Shown one piece after another: positions 52,405-61,354 of a stretch of DNA of 64,000 bases; the stretch's first letter is position 1, and each line of letters begins with the position of its first letter. The translations under genes were made by a program, and so were the position numbers. Source of the stretch: Micrasema longulum (taxonomy: Eukaryota; Arthropoda; Insecta; Trichoptera; Brachycentridae); contig JAGVSM010001703.1 of NCBI GenBank assembly GCA_022494885.1, positions 1 to 64,000 on the forward strand, read 5' to 3'. Under the pieces are notes generated by a model. That model was not told where the DNA came from, did not search any database, and was given only the letters and a program-made list of their open reading frames with translations.

Positions 52405-52830
52405 TTATGGCTTTTAAGCTTGTAACCGTTTTAAGCTATAATAATTGACAACATTTTTAAACAAATAACTTAAAACAAATAATTTCATATGACACAATAT
52501 TAAAATTGTAGATAAAAATCCGAGTATAAGAAAAAATATTAAATGCCTTAAAAACTATAAAATATGAATCGTATAAAGGTTTATAGTAACAGACATAAAC
52601 CAGTATACAAAATAAAAGATTCATTAGAATTAATATAAGGTAAGGTTCAGTTTTGGGGTGCAGAAAACGGGACCAGGCAATTCCGATGTTGTCAATTTTA
52701 GTAAGATTAAATCAGTCCGACGTGCAGTTATTTTTTTCAAACAATACCGGGGAGGCATTTGCGAGAGAGTGACAGAAAAACTATATTCTAAAACCTATTC
52801 ATCAATTTTCTCTGACACCGCCTAACCGCT
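52405..52830. other. AT-rich stretch, nothing recognised
   Basis: No supported feature. Confidence 0.3.
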
Positions 52831-52833
52831 TAT

Positions 52834-53207
52834 CTCTTAAAAGACTGTGGTAAATAATTATTTTGCGCGTGGTGATGTAACAATGTGTTACCACAAGCAA
52901 AAGACTGAATTTTCTAAAGTTAAGACATTTGAAAAAAAATTCATGAAGACATACTGTTTAACAATTCCTTTTCTATCATTTAAAAAAAAGCAATTTAGCC
53001 CTGTTATAGCAAAATAAATTTAAAATCATAAATACGCCAGTCATCTTAAGTACGTGCGTGCATCTCCTATCATTGTCAATAACCGACTGAATCTCTTTTC
53101 GCACAAACACAAGCTACAACACAGCGTCTTTGTCTTTCTTATGTTCTTACTTCATGCTCTCTTATTCATATTTATTGCTGTATTGGCGACACACGAATTC
53201 TTTTTCA
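52834..53207 (+). repeat. Direct repeat, right copy (possible pseudo-LTR)
   Basis: Matches the left copy in order and spacing: TCTTAAAAGACTGTGGTAAA, 'GTGATGTAACAATGTGTTAC', 'ACATACTGTTTAACAATTCC', 'AAATACGCCAGTCAT', 'GTGCGTGCATCTCCTATCAT' and 'CAACACAGCGTCTTTGTCTT'. A small insertion near 52930 (GAAAAAAAATTCATGAAG) distinguishes it. The 65-codon frame here is not believed to be a gene. Confidence 0.7.
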
Positions 53208-53241
53208 GTTTAATTCCATTGGAAAATCTGTTTAGTCTTCC

Positions 53242-53284
53242 ACCAGTCTGACGATGTCGGTCACGACGAAACCCGGTCACTGGT
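53242..53284 (+). ncRNA. Hammerhead-ribozyme-like motif
   Basis: Stem I ACCAGT (53242-53247) pairs with ACTGGT (53279-53284). Core CTGACGA (53248-53254), one extra U, stem II GTCG-gtca-CGAC (53256-53267), GAAA (53268-53271), short stem III within ACCCGGT, and the U-C dinucleotide (53277-53278) at the expected cleavage position. This is the order of a type I hammerhead with the minimal stem III known from Penelope-like elements and retrozymes. The unpaired U before stem II is a deviation that could weaken activity. Followed by an AT-rich tail like those of the motifs at 29.67 and 4.19 kb. Confidence 0.6.
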
Positions 53285-53289
53285 AAAAA

Positions 53290-53595
53290 ATGTTAAAAAA
53301 GTGGAATAAATCTTTATATGCATTTTAATTATATTTTTTAGCCGAATAAGCTTGACTAAAATCTCTTTCTCTCACAAATGTTTAGATGTGTCTCGTGATT
53401 TGCAATATCTTTTTTTCGAATAAATTCTTGAATTGACTTTAATGTTTGTTGAATCTTATTTGCAACTAGTAATGGAATACCGTGTCTTTTAATTATACCT
53501 AAGTGCATATAAACACGTTCTTTATTAAACCTTGTACATGAAAAAATATGATGATTTCAATAAACCTCAACCATTAAATATATGTACATCGCCTA
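53290..53595. other. AT-rich stretch, nothing recognised
   Basis: Possible continuation of the element that carries the hammerhead-like motif; no distinct feature. Confidence 0.3.
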
Positions 53596-53600
53596 TCGTA

Positions 53601-54604
53601 GGGTAGACTGAGGCTATTCCGATCACTTACAATGTTTCCTTGAAAAAAAAATGAATGCATATTTAAAAAATATATTACTTGATATTAAACGTTTGTCATT
53701 TTAACATTAGATATTTTTATTGATAATCAAGTAAAGTACACGAAAAATAATAAAAAGAATCCTGTAAACGGTTCACTGATTCGAATCACCACATATAAAT
53801 GTGGTGATTTGGATCAGCAGTGGGGTTACTCGAATCAAACTCAATAAAATAGTTAAATATGAAGAAACAAATTAAATAATGTCAAAAAAATTAGAATCCA
53901 TAGCTTATGAACATATTATGACACTAGTTTATGCTCTTTTTGGGTTACATATCGCACAAATGAAAACATTGTTAAGCCTTTTTTTGTCATAACATTTTTT
54001 GTGGCGTCACTCTTTACAAGCAGAACACTGAATCCAATCTTTTTTTGGAGAATGCACAATAATTTAATTGCGTTAAACGCAAAAACAATCTTTTGAAGCT
54101 CCAGCCAACAAAGAAGCAGTGAATAAAGATTGTTTTACTTTCCTGTGGTAGTTTTACCTCTAAATTGCGGTTTTTGGAGAGATTATTTTTTATCTGCTTT
54201 GCGTTAGAAACTTATATTTTCTCAAAAAAAAGACATTAAAACCTAAAAAAATCATTTTAATTGTACTTTTGTTTTGTTCACTGTACTTTAAAATAGAAAT
54301 ACGCAATATTTCAATACAACTACATTGTTTACCTTCGCAGACAAACACTAAGAACGCAGATAATAATATTGCACGTACATCAGCCTTTTATTTGATACAT
54401 AACTTTTTCGATCTTCACAGAGATTGATTTTTAGCTGTCAAACTACGCTAACTGTACTACCGGTAATTTTTATATTACAGCATGTAATAAATGGTGGCTC
54501 TACTTTTTTTTTTTCATTGTTATTTTGTAACAATAGCTGAGATTCAGCGTATTTTCTTAGCTTATTCGAATTACCCTCCTGATCTGAATAGCCTCGGTCT
54601 TCCC
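53601..54604 (-). mobile_element. pogo-like DNA transposon remnant
   Basis: TIRs of 24 bp (GGGTAGACTGAGGCTATTCC on the left, 3 mismatches in total) are flanked by TA on both sides (53599-53600, 54605-54606), giving a 1004 bp element. Inside, the minus strand codes for a C-terminal zinc-finger-like tail (next entry). TA target sites, length and such a tail fit the pogo/Tigger group of the Tc1/mariner superfamily. The catalytic DDE domain is deleted, so it is non-autonomous. A palindrome ACCACATataaATGTGGT lies near 53795. Confidence 0.7.
53929..54060 (-). pseudogene. Zinc-finger tail of a pogo-like transposase
   Basis: The minus strand reads K-K-D-W-I-Q-C-S-A-C-K-E-stop-R-H-K-K-C-Y-D ... F-I-C-A-I-C-N-P-K-R-A-stop. 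C-x2-C, H-x3-C and C-x2-C spacing with W/D-W-I-Q-C is the PHD-like finger at the C-terminus of many insect pogo/jerky-type transposases. The stop replaces the usual tryptophan (TGG to TGA). It would bind metal and may contribute to DNA or chromatin interaction in the family; here it is a dead remnant. Confidence 0.65.
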
Positions 54605-54609
54605 TATAT

Positions 54610-55435
54610 TTATATCTAAGGATGCAATATCACGACAATAATTATAATTATTATGAATGCATTGATTATAATTTATAATAATTGCGTACAAGGTAAACAA
54701 AAATTGCAACCTTCATCAGATTGATAAGATACAGATTTGTTTGTAAAATAAGAATTTTTTTAACGTCAATGATTCAGTCACGTATTCAGAATAATTGAAT
54801 ATTATTTTGATTTTTTGATTAGAATTACTTTGATCCTCATAATAATAGTGCATGTGGCACTGCAGTGCTACATCAATCAAAACGCATTATGATCTTACTT
54901 ATACTGGGACCTCATAATTCACAGGAAATACTTTCCACGAAGAACTGTTTATAAAAGTGTATACTAAATTAAAAAATTACATTGGAGACAAATTTTAAAT
55001 CAACCCGAAAAAGCACATGATAGCTACTACATTAACCGGACGAGACGTAACATGATTAGACATTATAATATTTCTAATAAAACCGGTTCTGAAAAATTAT
55101 AAATAAAATATAAAAAATAAACAAAAGATCAGTGGTGGATAGGTTTCCTCGTGTTAAAATCATTTCGCGATTAAAACATAAACTACTGCTTTCAATTATC
55201 ACTGTCAGCACACCTCATTCTATTTAGTCGATTCGTCCGTCACTATCAATTTTCTCAATTGTAACGGAGATAGGGTACGTTAGTTCATTAACTTGTTAGT
55301 AAACCAGAAGAACCAAGCACGAACGGAAAACCAGAGCCATTGCCATCTTATCAAAAATTGAGCCCAAAGCTGCGCATACAGGGTAAAAATACTTTTCTAC
55401 ATTTGTATGTTTGCTTAATAGATATTTCAACAGAG
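54610..55435. other. AT-rich stretch with a SINE-1 trace
   Basis: 'GTGCATGTGGCACTGCAGTG' (54849-54868) resembles the SINE-1 3' end complement. The minus-strand frame at 55296-55520 has no domain. Confidence 0.3.
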
Positions 55436-55439
55436 AAGT

Positions 55440-55650
55440 GACTGTCGAATTAAAGATATTTACAGGGCTCACGACCCGTTTAAAGTTAGTTTTACTGATC
55501 ACTTCAAATACTGTGTCCATTGAAAAGTATGTATATGTTTTACCACTGACATTTTTTTGATTCTTCCATTCGTTGAGTTTTGTAAAGTAAAACAGTCAAG
55601 TTTTTCAAAGATTTTAGCATGAAATTTATGTAAATCTACTAAAAATATTG
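55440..55650 (-). repeat. Rep-A copy, diverged
   Basis: 'TATTTACAGGGCTCACGACC', 'GTTTTACTGATCACTTCAAA', GATTCTTCCATTCGTTGAGT and 'TTTTGTAAAGTAAAACAG' keep the family order with many changes. Confidence 0.6.
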
Positions 55651-55669
55651 TGGAAATTTTATTATATTT

Positions 55670-55945
55670 CATCATCACTTCTTTACTCGCACTCAGTGGT
55701 GCGTAGGGTACTATATTTGTAATCCAATCGCAGCGTGTCTGGATAAAAACAATTACATGGAAGATGCTCGTAAGGTGGTCAGTCTTATGTTTCAGTTGCC
55801 AGTCTAGAAACAACGAAATATCACAGCAAAGAACCAGTTTTAAAACACAAATTTCACTTCAACATGTTAGGAATCGTAGCCGAGACGCTGCGCATGGCAG
55901 GCGAAAGCATCAACCACTGCATGACATGGCGGATTTATCTTCATT
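55670..55945 (-). mobile_element. SINE-1 copy, minus strand, full length
   Basis: TCATCATCACTTCTTTACTC, 'GGTGCGTAGGGTACTATATT', AATCGCAGCGTGTCTGGATA, 'GGTCAGTCTTATGTTTCAGT', TGCCAGTCTAGAAACAACGA and the head complement 'CATGGCAGGCGAAAGCATCA', 'CCACTGCATGACATGGCGG'. Moderately diverged. The + strand 74-codon frame is a shadow. Confidence 0.75.
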
Positions 55946-55949
55946 TGAT

Positions 55950-56960
55950 TTCATTTTGCAGGATTCTTATAGATCTATTTCTATCTGAGACACAGAAAAT
56001 GAATTATATTTAGATATAATAATACTATTTACGCCTTTTAGACTTTGTTGCGTAATTAAACAAGCTCTGTTGATTGATTTATTGTTTAATTAATTGGAAT
56101 GTCTTCAACAAACTATCATATATGTCAAGTTTCATCTGAACTTCAGGGCCGCCTTATCAGTTAACTAATATTATATAATGATTAATGATCTATGAGAATA
56201 TAATTATTATGTCTACTTGCTTTCTAAGCTTATTTGCCACTTCTTATCTGTACATTATGTTTCCTATTATAAATCTCGTGCCCTTACAAATGCAGTTATC
56301 TGATAACATCTAATGATATAGCAACAATTTTATAACGATTTTGTAAATAATTGCAACATGGTAGGTACAGAAATAAATGCAAGGTATATAATGACGTGTT
56401 TGTATTGCCGAAAGTTCTGAATCGGCTGGTGAAGATTTGAAAGAATCGCACAGTTACTTAATGTGTAAGTGATGTCCCATCAATTTCTTTTCTCGTTCCC
56501 AACCGTGTCACCAGAAATCAAAATATTTATCTAAAGTTCATTAAATCTTCTAAGAGCAATTTTTATTTACGACCTAATGTCCAGAATGTGTAGATAAGTT
56601 AATTCGTCGCACAACTAGGAATTATTTGGGGTAGATCTTCCGGCTTTTGGTAGATCTTCTTATCATTAACACAGTGTGCGATAAAGATTGATTGGTATAG
56701 GTTATCTCAAAGTTGTACATGTTGATCATGTTCAAAAAATATATTCTATACCATTATTTTATTGCCTTTTTTGTCTAAGCCTCTAATAAATAGACAAGTT
56801 ATTTCCTTACAAAATGCATCTAAGTTTAAGCAAATAAACCGGAACCTTTTTATACACGAGGATACGTTCCATGCAGTACCGTAAAAAAGTGTACTAAAAA
56901 AAGAACAATGGTGCATAGATGACCTCGAATAAAAATATATTCGGGATTATGTATGAATGT
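55950..56960. other. AT-rich stretch, nothing recognised
   Basis: A short repeat GGTAGATCTTC occurs twice at 56630-56660. No other feature is supported. Confidence 0.3.
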
Positions 56961-56964
56961 GGAA

Positions 56965-57060
56965 GAGGCTAGGATTGTATGCAAGGATAGACGTGTGTGG
57001 CGGTCCATTCTCTCTGCCTACCCCTACGGGGAAATGGCGTGATGGTAGTAGTAGTAGTAT
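56965..57060 (+). mobile_element. LINE-X 3' end, tail only
   Basis: AGGCTAGGATTGTATGCAAG, 'GATAGACGTGTGTGGCGGTC', TCTCTCTGCCTACCCCTACG, GGGAAATGGCGTGATGG and (TAG)n. CCCCTA...GGGGA suggests a terminal hairpin. Clean copy of the family's last 90 bases. Confidence 0.75.
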
Positions 57061-57104
57061 TAAAAAAAAAAAGATTTTTTATTGTATCTTAAACATATAT
57101 CATA

Positions 57105-57315
57105 CTAACATATTACAACAGAGATGAAGAACATTTAAGAGAAGGTAATATAGAAGTCCAGGCATCTACAAGGCTTATGTCATGTCAATGGCTGGTTTAA
57201 GTGGCCACTTTACACACTGTGTAACATTCACCATTCTGCCTATATTTGAACATCTATATTCCTTCAATTCTTTCATCTGTTGATGTTTGTGAAGTTAAAG
57301 AGCTGAAACCTTTAT
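57105..57315 (-). repeat. Rep-A, left arm of an inverted pair
   Basis: TAACATATTACAACAGAGAT to 'GAGCTGAAACCTTTAT'. The sequence is nearly identical to the reverse complement of 57426-57637 across more than 200 bp. Confidence 0.85.
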
Positions 57316-57360
57316 AAATTACCTGGTCCATGAAGAAGTATAGAAATTGAAAAAAATAAT

Positions 57361-57712
57361 ATTTTCAGGCGTCGCCTAGTATGTAGGTGAAATAATTCAA
57401 TTAGATGAATCTCACCCGCATAAATAAAGGTTTCAGCCCTTTAACTTCACAAACATCAACAGATGAAAGAATTGAAGGAATATAGATATTCAAATATAGG
57501 CAGAGTGGTGAATGTTACACAGTGTGTAAAGTGGCCACTTAAACCAGCCATTGACAGGTCATAAGCCCTGTAGATGCCTGGACTTCTATATTACCTTCTC
57601 TTAAATGTTCTTCATCTCTGTTGTAATATGTTAATATAAACAGTTCCCCAGGGAGTTGAATTCAGTCCTTGTCTAAAAAAGTTTGGACAAACTCAAAATA
57701 TTGTTGATATAT
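57361..57712 (+). repeat. Rep-A, complete right partner
   Basis: Full plus-oriented unit from TTTTCAGGCGTCGCCTAGTA to TTTGGACAAACTCAAAATAT with ATTGTTGA. It includes GTTCCCCAGGGAGTTGAATT in the right-end position. The 57426-57637 part mirrors the left arm. Confidence 0.85.
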
Positions 57713-57789
57713 CATAGTACTTAAAAAAATTTAGCAAAGATTATTTATTACAACCGTCTCATTATAATATTATACACCTAGTATGATCA

Positions 57790-58045
57790 ATATAAAGATT
57801 GAGCAGAGCGCAATGCTCTGGAAATAAGTAGCTGGTCAGCACCATGTAGAACTGATACAAGGGTACTCGCAGAGGTTTGCTTTCAACCTGCTCAGCCGAC
57901 GTCAAGTCATCACTAGAGCCCTTACCGAGTATTGCAGATTGAACAAACGCCTTGCTAGAATAAACCTTTCCAAAACATCTTGATGTAGGTTCTGCAGTGC
58001 AGATGAGGAAACACGTGTACGCATTCTATGTGGATGTGGTGCTTT
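57790..58045 (+). pseudogene. LINE RNase H / zinc-knuckle C-terminus
   Basis: Frame: L-L-S-R-R-Q-V-I-T-R-A-L-T-E-Y-C-R-L-N-K-R-L-A-R-I-N, then K-T-S-stop-C-R-F-C-S-A-D-E-E-T and L-C-G-C-G-A-F. The G-H-[CY]-x-L-N-x-H ... C-x-x-C-x-x-x-x-E-x-x-x-H-x-L-x-x-C pattern is the end of ORF2 in LINEs that keep an RNase H domain (R1/I/Jockey-like). One stop (TGA) before the first cysteine. 5' and 3' parts are missing. Confidence 0.7.
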
Positions 58046-58139
58046 TATTTTTTTATTTATTTTATTCAATGCATTATAAGTTTTTTATGTCCCGACTTGG
58101 TAGAAAATTCCGCGTTAAGTCGTGACTCTTCGATATATG

Positions 58140-58290
58140 AATCAAAAATATCTATTAACATATTAACAAAATATACAAAATAATCAAAACAATATACAAA
58201 ACAATAAAAACAGTTTACAAAATAATAATAAAAAAGTATAAATAATAAAAATTTATACATGTCGAAAATGGAATGCAGAAAAGTTATATA
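58140..58290. repeat. Tandem duplication, unit 1 (empty site)
   Basis: TCTATTAACATATTAACAAA, 'AAATAATCAAAACAATATAC', 'AAATTTATACATGTCGAAAA', TGGAATGCAGAAAAGTTATA. The next unit repeats this order but carries a SINE-3 between TGGAA and ATGCAGAAAAG, so unit 1 preserves the pre-insertion site. Confidence 0.65.
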
Positions 58291-58304
58291 ATAATACGTA
58301 TGAT

Positions 58305-58415
58305 AACCGATATTAACATATTAAAACAATTTATAAAATAATCAAAACAATATACAAAAGAATAATAGAAAAATATAAATACTAAAAATTTATGCATGTC
58401 GAAAAATGGAATTTT
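58305..58415. repeat. Tandem duplication, unit 2 (interrupted)
   Basis: ATATTAACATATTAAAACAA, 'AAATAATCAAAACAATATAC', AAATTTATGCATGTCGAAAA, then the SINE; the unit resumes at 58602 with ATGCAGAAAAGTTATATAAT. Confidence 0.65.
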
Positions 58416-58417
58416 GT

Positions 58418-58605
58418 TTTTTATTTTATTTTATTTTATTTTTGCACCACAACAGGATAGGAGGCCCAATTACAGTGGTGAATTACATCACAGAAAACCC
58501 AGGCTTGAGAAAAATCACATTGTGATTTTTGTATTCTCGCCGGGAATCGAACCCGGAACCTTCCGTGCGTGAGTCAAGCGTCTTGACCACTACACCAGGA
58601 AATGC
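58418..58605 (-). mobile_element. SINE-3, complete, minus strand
   Basis: The tRNA-like head is excellent: on the minus strand TTCCTGGTGTAGTGGTCAAG with an A box and 'AGGTTCCGGGTTCGATTCCC' with a B box. The body carries CCTGGGTTTTCTGTGATGTA and 'GGCCTCCTATCCTGTTGTGG', and the tail is a run of AAAAT units (TTTTA on the + strand). The head is close enough to a tRNA to be found by a tRNA scanner, but the attached body and tail show that it is a SINE. Confidence 0.85.
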
Positions 58606-58679
58606 AGAAAAGTTATATAATATTACTATGACAGTGATGATATACACGTATACGCATATGGATAATAATGAAGACAGCA

Positions 58680-59215
58680 GCGATGTTATTTATTTATTTT
58701 ATTTTATTTTATTATTTTTATTTATATGGTTTTATATTTATATTGGTTATATATTTATTCCCGAAGCAATCTCATACAGTCGTCTCTACCCCTCGATACA
58801 ATCCAATTATGGATCTTCATCTTAAATCGAGACGTTGTTTTGGAGAACTTAATATGTTCATCCAAGACGTTGAACACTCTTGGAGCTATATATGAAAAGT
58901 GTCTCCAAGCAAACATCGTACTATAATATGTAGCTTTACACTGTAAAAGAAGCCGCATCCTCGAGGAACCGCTGGTTAAACCTGAAGATGTTACAGAGTT
59001 CGCCCCCAACCTTCTAGTCCGATACTTTACGGATCCGGGCTTCGAGGGAGAGATTAAGCAAAATGAGAACTCTCGCCTTCCACACACTAGCCAACTCTTT
59101 TAAGACCGGGGCTTGAAGAACGAGAACTCTTTACGGAGACCCGTCACAATGAATCTTTACAGGTTACAGTGACGTCAGGAGCTCGCATAGAACTGACTCC
59201 TACCTTTAATCATTA
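58680..59215 (-). pseudogene. LINE J8 ORF2 C-terminus
   Basis: A 110-codon minus-strand frame (58755-59087) holds 'YYSTMFAWRHFSYIAPRVFN', L-D-E-H-I-K-F-S-K-T-T-S-R-F-K-M-K-I and W-I-V-S-R-G. The R-x-x-[YF] ... P-R-[VL]-[FW]-N ... F-K-x-K pattern is the LINE C-terminus. The tail is TTATTTATTTTATTTTATTT on the + strand at 58686. The 5' side (to 59215) is GC-richer and frameshifted. Confidence 0.7.
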
Positions 59216-59219
59216 AGAA

Positions 59220-59555
59220 AGATACTTGAAAATCAAAAAAGGAAAATTTCAATTATGCGCATTAAACATATTAAATATATATTTTTAATGTTACTTGTTT
59301 TTGGCCGATGTTATCAAGTTTTGGTAGAAGGCCCTAATAAATGAAAAAAAAAAGATATATATTTTTTAAGGAATTATTTCGGAACCTTGTAAAAAAGAGT
59401 TTTAGTGAATTGCATTGCCCTCAAGAATTTTAAAAATCGAGAAAACAAATCATGATGCATATGAAAATATTTATGTGCAAAAAAGATGCGAGGAGGGGTG
59501 GGGTATAAATTGAAATGTCATGTATTATTTATTTTATTTATCTAACTTTTTTTAC
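59220..59555. other. AT-rich stretch, nothing recognised
   Basis: No supported feature. Confidence 0.3.
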
Positions 59556-59559
59556 ATAA

Positions 59560-60025
59560 TATTATTTGTACATTGGCGGGCTTATTGCCAAATAGCAATT
59601 TCTTCCAACCAACCAATAAAATTATAGATTTATTTTTATAATTCAAGTTACATAACATATTATATTTTATATTTTCGACACTTGTGCAATAATATTTACA
59701 CATATTTCTACCCTCATTCCAATATAACACCCACTCACCCACTCTCTCACACACTTACACTCACACAAACACACTTGTATGTATTGTACGTGTATTTAAG
59801 TTATTTCTGTGGATATCTGTCATTGGTTTTATTCTCTGTATATTTTATTTGTTTTATTTTTGTTACATGTATTACTGTTGATATCCCCAATGAATAAAAA
59901 TGAAAAATAAAATTCAATACAAAATAAAGATTAAAAAGCGAAAGATATATAAAAATAGAAATACACGTATTATAAATTACCTTAAATTGAAACTATTACT
60001 CAATGGGAAAAAGGAACATTACACG
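59560..60025 (-). mobile_element. LINE J3 3' end, split by LINE J1
   Basis: The tail complement GTACATTGGCGGGCTTATTG, 'CAATTTCTTCCAACCAACCA' (59571-59675) is followed by a plus-oriented insertion. The J3 sequence resumes at about 59940 with 'AAAAATAGAAATACACGTAT' and 'CTATTACTCAATGGGAAAAA', matching the order at 16440-16560. Confidence 0.65.
59680..59930 (+). mobile_element. LINE J1-like 3' end nested in LINE J3
   Basis: CA-rich untranslated region (ACCCACTCACCCACTCTCTC, 'CACACTTACACTCACACAAA') followed by 'TGATATCCCCAATGAATAAA' and an A-rich end. It interrupts J3, so it inserted later. The 71-codon frame is untranslated-region sequence. Confidence 0.6.
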
Positions 60026-60104
60026 CTTTTAACTGCCCTAAAAAAATGTTTACTCCGTTTTGTTCTCTGTTTTATTGATTGTATTTTAAAGTATATAAGC
60101 CTCA

Positions 60105-60240
60105 ATAAGTTGGTTCAAACATCCACATTTCCTCAACTTGTCTATCTGACTTTTGTGAAGTAAAAGAGCTGGCACCCTTATTGGTGTGGGCGAGATTCAT
60201 CTGGCTAAATTTTTTATCCAACTTGACATCGCCTGAATAT
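60105..60240 (-). repeat. Rep-A fragment
   Basis: 'TTGGTTCAAACATCCACATT', TCCTCAACTTGTCTATCTGA, 'TTTTGTGAAGTAAAAGAGCT', 'GGGCGAGATTCATCTGGCTA', minus-oriented. Confidence 0.65.
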
Positions 60241-60261
60241 ACTATTCAATTGTAAAGCTTT

Positions 60262-60440
60262 TTTGTGGATGTTTAAACATTGGTAGAATGTTAAATGTTA
60301 CACAATGTGTATAGTGGCCACTTAAACCAGTCAATGACAGATCGTAAACCCTGAGAATGCCTAGACTTTCATAATCACTTCTTTAAAATGTTTACCATCT
60401 CCGTTTGGCCTCGTCCGCAACAAATTTGGATATGCGAACT
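60262..60440 (+). repeat. Rep-A fragment, inverted relative to the previous
   Basis: 'GTGGATGTTTAAACATTGGT', TAGAATGTTAAATGTTACAC, 'AGTGGCCACTTAAACCAGTC' and 'GAATGCCTAGACTTTCATAA'. The third head-to-head Rep-A pair of the window. Confidence 0.65.
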
Positions 60441-60444
60441 ATTT

Positions 60445-61110
60445 TTTTTACTTTATGATTTTTTGCTGTTATTTTTCCTAATGATAATTAAAAACAATAG
60501 CTTTTTACAGACATGTAAATCCCCTTTTATTTTTTTTTCTCTCTGCTGCAATAAATTTCTAATAAATAAATGTTTAATCATTTTTCTAGTGACAGGAGTT
60601 ATATGGCCAATCTTTTGGATCAGTACGCCAATACTGTAGACTAGTCTATTATTCCAATCGTAAATACCGCGTCCTTGGGAGTAGGATGCGTGGACCAACA
60701 CTCATGCATAATACTGTTTATAGGCCCGATACAAGTGTGCGTATTGGCATGCACCACTACACTCACGGGTTTATGAATTGCAAAAAAATCGCAAGGCCGT
60801 ATTTAGTAGCGTCAGGTCATCCCATAAACAGAACAAAGAGATATAAGCACTTTTGAACCAATACCGTTGGGTCACGATTTCAAAATGCTCTTAACTTGAC
60901 TAGAATATAATATTGTATACCCATAAAAGGAAACGGTCCCTATTATCGCACAGATTTAATATTTTTTCTATTGAAATTTATTGCAACAGAGAATGAAAAT
61001 ATTTATTTTTCCAGAAAACCTTTTTTTATGTATAGCATGCAAGTGTTCTCTGCGCGGGTTAACTCAAAAAGTACACATTATTTTTAAAATCTTATATTAT
61101 ACATTTACAC
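60445..61110. other. Mostly AT-rich stretch; small Rep-A scrap
   Basis: A scrap 'TATTGCAACAGAGAATGAAA' at 60979 is Rep-A-like. 60650-60890 is less AT-rich (GTACCGCGTCCTTGG-type sequence) and unassigned. Confidence 0.3.
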
Positions 61111-61113
61111 ATA

Positions 61114-61353
61114 CAGGGTGTTCATTAAACCCTGTCACATCCGAAACCACGACGATCAGTATGAGCAAGAAGACATATTGGCACATTTAAATATTTTTTT
61201 AGAACGAATAAAATTTTAAAAATATAACATCAAAAAAAAGCAAATGATTGCTCACTTCTGCAGGGGTAAAATAAGGGGGGGGGGGAAACTGATACTGCGC
61301 TGTGCTCCCCTCACTTCTCCCCTGCAGAAGTAAGTAACCATTTGTTTTTTTTT
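61114..61353. mobile_element. Foldback element, left half
   Basis: CAGGGTGTTCATTAAACCCT, GTCACATCCGAAACCACGAC, 'AGCAAGAAGACATATTGGCA', then an inner pair of arms (CAAATGATTGCTCACTTCTG, complementary to the segment at 61319-61348) around a G run. It is a truncated copy of the complete element at 63261. Confidence 0.7.
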
Positions 61354-61354
61354 A

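Noticed and set aside
50953..53207. LTR retrotransposon bounded by the 370 bp direct repeats
   Set aside because: No TG...CA ends, primer-binding site, polypurine tract or gag/pol remains were seen. The nearby hammerhead-like motif fits a Penelope-like or retrozyme reading better.
58530..58602. tRNA gene on the minus strand
   Set aside because: The A and B boxes are good, but the segment continues into a SINE body and AAAAT tail that also occurs at 34575. It is a tRNA-derived SINE.
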